From positions 1 to 64,000 of the forward strand of contig NZ_WHJG01000017.1 of NCBI RefSeq assembly GCF_011682175.1: 64,000 bases of DNA. The letters are read 5' to 3'. Shown piece by piece: positions 57,548 through 64,000 of this stretch. The stretch is from Massilia frigida (lineage in GTDB: Bacteria; Pseudomonadota; Gammaproteobacteria; Burkholderiales; Burkholderiaceae_D). The notes under the pieces were generated by a model, which searched no databases, had not been told where the DNA came from, and saw only the letters and a list, made by a program, of their open reading frames with translations. The translations under genes and the position numbers were made by a program. Each line of letters opens with the position of its first letter. Position 1 is the first letter of the stretch.

Positions 57548-58755
57548 GGCCGCCCCCCCCTCATCAACACACGGTTTTCATAATCGATACGCAGCAAAAT
57601 CGCCAGTCCGACGCAGTTAATCAACACGCCCGAGCCGCCATAGCTCATCAACGGCAGGGTCAATCCCTTGGTCGGCAGGATGCCCAGGTTCACGCCCATA
57701 TTGATGAAGGTCTGCGCGCCGATCCAGATGCCGATGCCTTTGGCGGCCAGGCCGGCGAAGATCTGGTCGATGGCGATGGCCTGGCGCCCGATATCGAAGG
57801 CGCGCTTGACCAGCCAGTAGAACATGGCGATCACGACCAGCACGCCGGCCAGGCCAAGTTCCTCGCCGATGACGGCCATCAGGAAATCGGTATGCGCTTC
57901 GGGCAGGTAGTGCAGTTTCTCGACGCTGGCGCCCAGGCCCACGCCAAACCATTCGCCGCGCCCGAAGGCGATCAGCGAGTGGGTCAGCTGGTAGGCCTTG
58001 TCGAGCGCATTGCCTTCCTTCCACGGGTCCAGGTAGGCGAAAATGCGCGCGCGCCGGAATGGAGAAAAGAAGATGATGGCGCCGAAAATGGTCACCAGCA
58101 GCGCGCCGATCCCGCCGAACCAGACCGCGTTGATCCCGCCCAGGAACAGGATGCCCATGGCGATGCAAACGATCACGCCGAACGCGCCCAGGTCGGGTTC
58201 GAGCAGCAGCAGCAGGCCCACCATGCCGATCGCGCCGGCCATCGGCAGGAAGCCCTTGGTCAGCTTGTGCATGTATTCCTGCTTGCGCACCGTGTAATCG
58301 GCGGCGTACAGCACGGCCGCGATCTTCATCACTTCGGACGGCTGCAGCTTGAACAGTTTGAGGTCCAGCCAGCGCTGCGCGCCGTTGACCGAGAAACCCA
58401 CGTGCGGCACCAGCACCAGCACCAGCAGCGCCAGGCTGCCGACGAACATGACGGACGCGTAGCGCTGCCAGAGTGCGATCCGGATGCGGAATACGAAGTA
58501 CCCGGCCAGCATCGAGACCATGATGAAAATCGCCTGGCGTTGCAGGAAGTAGGTCGTTTTGTAGTTGGCGTACTTGGGCGAATCGGGCAGCGCGATCGAG
58601 GCCGAGTACACCATCACCATCCCGAACAGCATCAGCAGCACGGTGACCCAGACCAGCAGCTGGTCGTATTCCATCATTTTCGACGGGCGTGTGCGGTCCC
58701 CGGACAACGCGTCCGAAGCCGGCCCGGCGAATGAGAATGGAAACTGGAAGGCCAT
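57544..58755 (-). CDS. ftsW: Peptidoglycan polymerase FtsW (SEDS family)
   Basis: This 403-residue polytopic SEDS protein polymerises glycan strands at the septum with FtsI. About ten transmembrane helices are visible, with [19 protein letters not shown] at the start, [39 protein letters not shown] (catalytic-loop Asp region) and [10 protein letters not shown] near the end. The ATG at 58755 overlaps the murD stop (TGATG); the open frame to 58875 is not conserved. Confidence 0.97.
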   Translation of the reverse strand: MAFQFPFSFAGPASDALSGDRTRPSKMMEYDQLLVWVTVLLMLFGMVMVYSASIALPDSPKYANYKTTYFLQRQAIFIMVSMLAGYFVFRIRIALWQRYASVMFVGSLALLVLVLVPHVGFSVNGAQRWLDLKLFKLQPSEVMKIAAVLYAADYTVRKQEYMHKLTKGFLPMAGAIGMVGLLLLLEPDLGAFGVIVCIAMGILFLGGINAVWFGGIGALLVTIFGAIIFFSPFRRARIFAYLDPWKEGNALDKAYQLTHSLIAFGRGEWFGVGLGASVEKLHYLPEAHTDFLMAVIGEELGLAGVLVVIAMFYWLVKRAFDIGRQAIAIDQIFAGLAAKGIGIWIGAQTFINMGVNLGILPTKGLTLPLMSYGGSGVLINCVGLAILLRIDYENRVLMRGGRP

Positions 58756-60278
58756 CAGAGATCCTGTCCTTTTTCCAGCGCCAGTTCGCGCACGGCGTCG
58801 ACGAACACCTGGGCACGGTGGCCATAGCCGGTGAACATGTCGAAGCTGGCGCAGGCCGGCGAGAGCAGCACGCAATCGCCGGCCTGCGCCAGCGCGGACG
58901 CGCGCCGCACCGCTTCAGGCAGGGTCGCGCAATCGATCAACTCGACGCCGGACGGTTCGATGGCGGCGCGCAGCAGCGGCGCGGCGCGCCCGATCAGCAG
59001 CACCGCGCGCACGTAGCGCGAGCACGGTTCGGCCAGCGGTTCGAACTCCTGGCCCTTGCCGTCGCCGCCGGCGATGAGCACGATTTTCTGCGTTTCGCCG
59101 CCGAAGGCCTTGCCCAGGCCAGTGAGCGCAGCCACGGTGGCGCCCACGTTGGTGCCCTTGCTGTCGTCGTAGTAATCGATGGCATCGATGGCGGCCACCA
59201 GTTCGACCCGGTGCGGTTCGCCCTGATAGTCGCGCAGGCCGTGCAGCAGCGGCGCGAACGGCAGGCCGATGGCGCGGCACAGTGCCAGCGCGGCCAGCGC
59301 GTTGGTGGCGTTGTGCAGGCCGCGGATGCGCAGCGCGTCGGCCGGCATCAGGCGGCTGATCGTGCACGGCACCACCTCAAGCGGTTCGTTTTTCTTGCGC
59401 TTCTTTTCGCTCTCTTCGCCGGCCACGGCCACGGTCAGCCACAGCACGCCGCGTTCGTTATGCAGGCCGAAGCTGTCGGCTTCTTTCGGCTCGCCCGTTC
59501 CGAAGGTGCGCACCTCGGCGCCCGGTGCGGCCATGCGCGCGACGAGCGGGTCGTCGCGATTGAGCACGCGTACCGTCGATAGCCCGAAGATGCGGGCCTT
59601 ATCAAAGCCGTAGGCATCCATGTCGCCGTGCCAGTCCAGGTGGTCCTGGGTGATGTTCAATACCGTGGCGGCATCGGCGCGCAGGCTGAAGGTCGAATGC
59701 AGCTGGAAGCTGGACAGCTCCAGGATCCAGGCTTGCGGCAGGGCCTCGCCGCCGCCCGCTTCCTGGTCCAGCACTTCGCGCAGCACGTCGAGCGCCGCCG
59801 GGCTGATATTGCCGGCCACGCGGGTCGACAGGCCGGCGCGCTGGCACAGCAAACCGGTCAGGCTGGTGACGGTGGTCTTGCCGTTGGTGCCGGTAATGGC
59901 GATGACTTTCGGCGCATAGGCGCGTTCTTCCCTGAGCGCGGCCAGGCCCTGGGCGAACAGTTCGATTTCGCCCCAGACCGGAATGGCGCGCGTCTGGGCG
60001 GCCGGCACGATGGCGGCCAGTTCGCGCGCAGGCGCCAGGCCCGGGCTGACGGCGACGAAGTCGATGGTGTCGAGCAGCGACTCACTCAACTCGCCGCCGA
60101 TGAATTCGGCGCCCGGCAGGGCATCGCGCAGCGCTTGCAGGCGTTGCGGCGCTTCGCGCGTATCGGCCACGCGCACGCGTGCGCCGCAGCGCGCCAGCCA
60201 CTGCGCCATCGCCAGGCCGGATTCGCCCAGCCCGAGGACCAGGGCGTGCTTGCCGGCGTATTGTTCGAGGTGGTTCAT
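58755..60278 (-). CDS. murD: UDP-N-acetylmuramoylalanine--D-glutamate ligase
   Basis: This 507-residue Mur ligase has [20 protein letters not shown] at the N-terminus, the ATP site [14 protein letters not shown], the carbamoylated-Lys region, [11 protein letters not shown] and the C-terminal [11 protein letters not shown]. It is somewhat longer than the usual about 450 residues; a charged insert with [12 protein letters not shown]-like character lies in the middle domain (near residues 275-290). It is coupled to mraY upstream and ftsW downstream by TGATG overlaps. Confidence 0.97.
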   Translation of the reverse strand: MNHLEQYAGKHALVLGLGESGLAMAQWLARCGARVRVADTREAPQRLQALRDALPGAEFIGGELSESLLDTIDFVAVSPGLAPARELAAIVPAAQTRAIPVWGEIELFAQGLAALREERAYAPKVIAITGTNGKTTVTSLTGLLCQRAGLSTRVAGNISPAALDVLREVLDQEAGGGEALPQAWILELSSFQLHSTFSLRADAATVLNITQDHLDWHGDMDAYGFDKARIFGLSTVRVLNRDDPLVARMAAPGAEVRTFGTGEPKEADSFGLHNERGVLWLTVAVAGEESEKKRKKNEPLEVVPCTISRLMPADALRIRGLHNATNALAALALCRAIGLPFAPLLHGLRDYQGEPHRVELVAAIDAIDYYDDSKGTNVGATVAALTGLGKAFGGETQKIVLIAGGDGKGQEFEPLAEPCSRYVRAVLLIGRAAPLLRAAIEPSGVELIDCATLPEAVRRASALAQAGDCVLLSPACASFDMFTGYGHRAQVFVDAVRELALEKGQDL

Positions 60279-61447
60279 CAGCGCAGCTTCAGGGTAGACA
60301 GGCCAACCAGCACCAGCATCATCGTGATAATCCAGAAACGCACGACGACCTGGGTCTCTTTCCAGCCTTTTTGTTCGAAATGGTGGTGCAAGGGCGCCAT
60401 CAGGAATACCCGGCGTCCGGTGCCGTAGCGCTTCTTGGTGTACTTGAACCAGCTGACCTGGATGATCACCGAGACCGTTTCGGCCACGAACACGCCACCC
60501 ATGATGAACAGGACGATCTCCTGGCGCACGATGACGGCAATCGTCCCGAGCGCGCCGCCCAGCGCCAGCGCGCCGACGTCGCCCATGAACATCTGGGCCG
60601 GATGCGCGTTATACCAGAGGAAGGCCAGGCCCGCACCGGCCATCGCGCCGCAGAAGATCAGCAGTTCGCCGGCACCCGGAATGTGCGGGATGAACAGGTA
60701 TTTCGAGTAGGTGGCGCTGCCGGTCAGGTAGGCGAACAGGCCCAGGGCCGAGCCGACCATCACGGTCGGCATGATCGCCAGGCCATCGAGACCGTCGGTG
60801 AAGTTGACCGCGTTGCTGGTGCCGACGATGACGCAGTAGGTCAGCGCGATGAAACCCCACACGCCGAGCGGATAGCTGATGGTTTTCACGAACGGCACGA
60901 TCAGGTCGGCCTTGGGCGGCAGGTCGAGCGAAAAGCCCGACTGCACCCACGCATAGAACAGCTCCCAGACCTTGCCCGGAGTCGGCGCCGACACCGAAAA
61001 CGCCAGGTACAGCGAAGCGGCGATGCCGATCAGGGACATCCAGAAGTATTTTTCGCCCGAGCGCATGCCTTCCGGGTCCTGGTACACCACCTTGCGGTAG
61101 TCGTCGGCCCAGCCGATGGCGCCGAAACCGAGGGTCACGACCAGCACCGGCCACACCAGGCGGTTCGACAGGTCGCACCACAGCAGGGTCGAGACCCCGA
61201 TGGCGATCAGGATCAGCACTCCGCCCATGGTCGGGGTGCCGTGTTTTTTCAGGTGCGTCTGCGGACCGTCCTGGCGCACGGCCTGGCCGACCTTGAGCGA
61301 GGTGAGTTTGCGGATCACGGCGGGACCGGCCACGAGGCCGATCAGCACCGCCGTGATGGTGGCGAACACCGCGCGGAAAGTGATGAAGTTGAAGATTCGC
61401 AGAGGACCGAGTTCGTCCTGGAACATTTGTGCGAGCCAGAGCAGCAT
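60278..61447 (-). CDS. mraY: Phospho-N-acetylmuramoyl-pentapeptide transferase MraY
   Basis: This 389-residue polytopic enzyme makes lipid I from UDP-MurNAc-pentapeptide and undecaprenyl phosphate. The three catalytic Asp regions are present: [22 protein letters not shown], and [12 protein letters not shown]. The C-terminal [12 protein letters not shown] is diagnostic. The ATG at 61447 follows the murF stop by one base. Confidence 0.98.
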   Translation of the reverse strand: MLLWLAQMFQDELGPLRIFNFITFRAVFATITAVLIGLVAGPAVIRKLTSLKVGQAVRQDGPQTHLKKHGTPTMGGVLILIAIGVSTLLWCDLSNRLVWPVLVVTLGFGAIGWADDYRKVVYQDPEGMRSGEKYFWMSLIGIAASLYLAFSVSAPTPGKVWELFYAWVQSGFSLDLPPKADLIVPFVKTISYPLGVWGFIALTYCVIVGTSNAVNFTDGLDGLAIMPTVMVGSALGLFAYLTGSATYSKYLFIPHIPGAGELLIFCGAMAGAGLAFLWYNAHPAQMFMGDVGALALGGALGTIAVIVRQEIVLFIMGGVFVAETVSVIIQVSWFKYTKKRYGTGRRVFLMAPLHHHFEQKGWKETQVVVRFWIITMMLVLVGLSTLKLR

Positions 61448-61448
61448 G

Positions 61449-62834
61449 TTAGTGGGCTTCCTTACTTGTGTTGTGTGATCCGACCAGATGCTGGACGACC
61501 CGTTCCATTTTCATGAAACGCGAGCCCTTCACCAGTACAGTCGCGTCAGATTTGCTGCCCAATTGCGTATCGAGTGCTGCCAATAATTCGTCGAACTGCG
61601 GGTAATGCTGTGCGCCCGACGCGGCCATGTGGCGCGTCAGTTCGCCGGTGACGAGCACCGTGTCGATGCCGCGCGCGGACGCGTAGGCGCCGATTTCTTC
61701 GTGAAACTCGCGCCCTTGCGTGCCTACTTCGCCCATGTCGCCCAGTACCAGGATGCGCGGCGGGTGCGCCTGCGCCAGCACGTCGATGGCGGCGCGCACC
61801 GAATCCGGATTGGCGTTGTAGGTGTCGTCGATGACAGTGGCGCCGCCTGCGGCCTGCTTGCGCTGCAGGCGCCCGCTGACCGGCTCGAAGGCGGCCAGGC
61901 CGCGCGCCACGATATCCGGGGCCACGCCGGCGGCCACGGTACAGGCGATCGCGGCGAGCGCGTTGCGTACATTGTGCAGGCCGGCCGCGGCCAGCCTGAC
62001 GACGAACATGCGCAGCGGCGCGCCGTCGATGCGAATGGTGACATCGAGTTCGCTGCCGAAGTCGGCGGCGCGGTGCGCGCAGCTCACGTTCGATGCGGCG
62101 TCGAGGCCAAAAGTGATGGTGCGGCGGCCGGCGGCAATGCCCTGCCACAGCGGCGTGTACTCGTCGTCGCCCGGGAACACGGCCACGCCGTCTTGCGCCA
62201 GGCTGGCCAGCACGGCGCCGTTTTCGCGCGCGACCGCTTCGACGGTGTGCATGAATTCCTGGTGCTCGCGCTGGGCGTTGTTGACCAGGCCAATGGTCGG
62301 CGCGGCAATGGCGGCCAGGCGCGCGATTTCGCCCGGGTGGTTCATCCCGAGTTCGATCACAGCCGCCTTGTGCGCCCCGGTCAGGCGCATCAGCGTGAGC
62401 GGCACGCCGATTTCGTTATTCAGGTTGCCGCGCGTGGCCAGGCGCGTGTCATCGGACAGGCCGGCCGCCAGGATCGCGGCGATCATTTCCTTGACCGTGG
62501 TCTTGCCGTTGCTGCCGGTGACGCCGATCACGGGAAGGCCGAACTGCGCACGCCAGTGATGGGCGATACGGCCCAGGGCCACCAGCGTGTCGGGCACCAC
62601 GATGGCCGGCAGGGTCCAGCCGTGCGGCAGGCTTTCCACCACCACCGCGGCGGCGCCGCTGGCGGCCACCTGCGCCAGGAAATCGTGGGCGTCGAAGGTC
62701 TCGCCGCGCAGGGCGACGAACAGCGCGCCGGCGCCGGCGCTGCGGCTGTCGGTCGAGACGCTGTCAAAGGAAGCGTCGGCGGTCATGCGCGCGTGGGAAA
62801 TAGCCGCGACCAGTTGTGCGAGCGTGCCGTGCAT
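61449..62834 (-). CDS. murF: UDP-N-acetylmuramoyl-tripeptide--D-alanyl-D-alanine ligase
   Basis: This 461-residue Mur ligase has [21 protein letters not shown] at the N-terminus, the ATP site [16 protein letters not shown], and [28 protein letters not shown] completes the family set. It adds the D-Ala-D-Ala made by Ddl. Its start overlaps the murE stop (TGATG). Confidence 0.98.
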   Translation of the reverse strand: MHGTLAQLVAAISHARMTADASFDSVSTDSRSAGAGALFVALRGETFDAHDFLAQVAASGAAAVVVESLPHGWTLPAIVVPDTLVALGRIAHHWRAQFGLPVIGVTGSNGKTTVKEMIAAILAAGLSDDTRLATRGNLNNEIGVPLTLMRLTGAHKAAVIELGMNHPGEIARLAAIAAPTIGLVNNAQREHQEFMHTVEAVARENGAVLASLAQDGVAVFPGDDEYTPLWQGIAAGRRTITFGLDAASNVSCAHRAADFGSELDVTIRIDGAPLRMFVVRLAAAGLHNVRNALAAIACTVAAGVAPDIVARGLAAFEPVSGRLQRKQAAGGATVIDDTYNANPDSVRAAIDVLAQAHPPRILVLGDMGEVGTQGREFHEEIGAYASARGIDTVLVTGELTRHMAASGAQHYPQFDELLAALDTQLGSKSDATVLVKGSRFMKMERVVQHLVGSHNTSKEAH

Positions 62835-64000
62835 CAGTTAGTCCTCATCATGGTCACGCGCGCGGCCAGCGCCAGCGCGGCGTGGTCGGCATCGGAAAAC
62901 GGCATCTTGCGGCCCTTGATTTCCTGGTATGGCTCGTGGCCTTTACCGGCCAGCAGGATCACGTCCGGCTTGGCCGCATGCTTGATGGCCGACAGGATCG
63001 CGGCGGCGCGGTCTTCGATCGCCTGGAAGCGCGAGGTCGGATGGGCCGCATCCATGCCCGCGACGATCTGGGCGATGATGGCGGCCGGCTCTTCGCTGCG
63101 CGGATTGTCGCTGGTGACCAGCACGTGTTCGGCGATCTGCGCGATGGCGCCCATCTGCGGGCGTTTGCCCGGATCGCGGTCGCCGCCGCAGCCGAACACG
63201 CACCACAGCTGGCCGCCGCGTTCGTGCGCGACCTGGCGCAGGGCGCCCAGGGTTTGCTCCAGCGCGTCCGGCGTGTGGGCGTAATCGATCACCACCATCG
63301 GTGCGTCCTGGCCGCCGATCTGCTGCATGCGGCCCGGGGCCGGGGTCAGCGCTTCGACCGCGTCGAGCGCGCTGCGCAGGGCGACACCCTTGGCCAGCAG
63401 TGCGCCCAGTACCGCCAGCGCGTTGCTGATATTGAAGTGGCCAACCAGGCGCGTCTTGACCTGGGCGCTGCCGAGCGGCGAATCGAGATGGAATTCGGTG
63501 CCCGCATGACGGCTGCGGAACTGCGAGGCGCGCAGCATGGTCACGCCGGCGATGTCGGGCTGGGAGGCCGCGTCGCGCAGGGTGTAGCCGGTCACGGATG
63601 GTACGCCGCCGGTCTTGGAAATCAATTGGTTGACCAGGCGTTGTCCGGCCGGGTCGTCGAGGTTAAGCACTGCTGTTTTCAATCCTGGCCACGCGAACAG
63701 CTTGGCCTTCGCCGCTTCGTAGCATTCCATGGTGCCGTGATAATCGAGGTGGTCGCGCGTCAGGTTGGTGAACAGCGCAACGTCAAAATGCATGCCCAGG
63801 GTACGGCCTTGCCCGAGCCCGATGGAGCTTACCTCAATCGCCAACGCAGTGGCGCCCGCATCGCGCACGGCGGCGAGTTTTTCGGCCAGCAGCACGGCGT
63901 CCGGGGTGGTGTAGCCGGTGACGTCGTACTCGACGTCGCCGCGGCCGTTGAACAGGCCCACGCCCAGGGTGCCGATGACGGCGGCCGTCTCGCCCAGGCG
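62834..64000 (-). CDS. murE: UDP-N-acetylmuramoyl-L-alanyl-D-glutamate--2,6-diaminopimelate ligase (5' end outside window)
   Basis: The C-terminal 388 residues of MurE are in the window, and the frame runs to the right edge. Visible motifs are LTRDHLDYHGTM, VIDYAHTPDALE, FGCGGDRDPGKRP and the DNPRSEEP motif, which selects meso-diaminopimelate over lysine. The C-terminal GKGHEPYQ completes the set. The ATP-binding P-loop must lie about 20 residues upstream of the visible part, beyond position 64000. A short GTG-started open frame at 63961 is only an internal start. Confidence 0.97.
   Translation of the reverse strand, partial: RLGETAAVIGTLGVGLFNGRGDVEYDVTGYTTPDAVLLAEKLAAVRDAGATALAIEVSSIGLGQGRTLGMHFDVALFTNLTRDHLDYHGTMECYEAAKAKLFAWPGLKTAVLNLDDPAGQRLVNQLISKTGGVPSVTGYTLRDAASQPDIAGVTMLRASQFRSRHAGTEFHLDSPLGSAQVKTRLVGHFNISNALAVLGALLAKGVALRSALDAVEALTPAPGRMQQIGGQDAPMVVIDYAHTPDALEQTLGALRQVAHERGGQLWCVFGCGGDRDPGKRPQMGAIAQIAEHVLVTSDNPRSEEPAAIIAQIVAGMDAAHPTSRFQAIEDRAAAILSAIKHAAKPDVILLAGKGHEPYQEIKGRKMPFSDADHAALALAARVTMMRTN

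Overview
The window is a GC-rich chromosomal segment of a betaproteobacterium. It is most likely a member of the Oxalobacteraceae (Massilia/Duganella/Janthinobacterium type). This rests on gene order and protein character: a dcw cell-wall/division cluster running murE to ftsZ and on to a peroxiredoxin, lpxC, a DUF721 gene and secA; then argJ, a DUF815 ATPase, mutT, yacG, zapD, coaE and pilD/pilC/pilB. The taxon is an inference, because no rRNA or tRNA gene is present. No CRISPR array and no complete insertion sequence were found.

Region 1 (1-5.7 kb) is accessory DNA. It opens with the last codons of an IS66-like transposase directly joined to a 5'-truncated alpha/beta hydrolase. Next comes an AT-rich minus-strand cassette, read in the order HlyD-type adaptor, C39-peptidase ABC exporter, 64-residue double-glycine peptide, CPBP membrane protease. 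It looks like a bacteriocin (class II microcin-like) production, export and self-protection locus. It is the best candidate here for an undescribed system.

Region 2 (5.7-24.8 kb) is mostly minus strand and reads as a nucleic-acid and purine scavenging island. It holds a MipA/OmpV outer-membrane protein, a secreted S1/P1 nuclease, a secreted phospholipase D-like protein, a lipoprotein 5'-nucleotidase, a large Oar-like TonB-dependent receptor, an exported adenosine-deaminase-like enzyme, guanine deaminase, xanthine dehydrogenase (xdhA, xdhB, xdhC) and PuuE allantoinase. HIU hydrolase is divergent from puuE. Together they could take polymeric DNA/RNA down to ureides. A urate-oxidising enzyme and an OHCU decarboxylase are not in the window.

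Region 3 (24.2-38.5 kb) holds an orphan ClpP-like protein, a CorC/HlyC-type membrane protein, the type IV pilus genes pilB, pilC and pilD, and then coaE, zapD, yacG, a sensor kinase, dadA, mutT, a DUF815 ATPase and argJ. An oppositely oriented acyltransferase, preceded by a strong terminator, splits pilBC from pilD.

Region 4 (38.8-44.0 kb) is an accessory block between argJ and secA. It contains a DUF4034 protein, a YdgA-like protein, a small secreted cysteine-containing protein, a lipoprotein and a DUF4892-OmpA protein.

Region 5 (44.1-64.0 kb) is the conserved core. secA, a DUF721 gene, lpxC, a DMT exporter, a GNAT enzyme and a peroxiredoxin are followed by the dcw cluster ftsZ-ftsA-ftsQ-ddl-murC-murG-ftsW-murD-mraY-murF-murE. 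The cluster is on the minus strand with TGATG/ATGA stop-start overlaps. murE runs off the right edge. Intrinsic terminators with clear stem-loops and T tracts close secA, ftsZ, the peroxiredoxin gene, pilBC and the TonB receptor gene.
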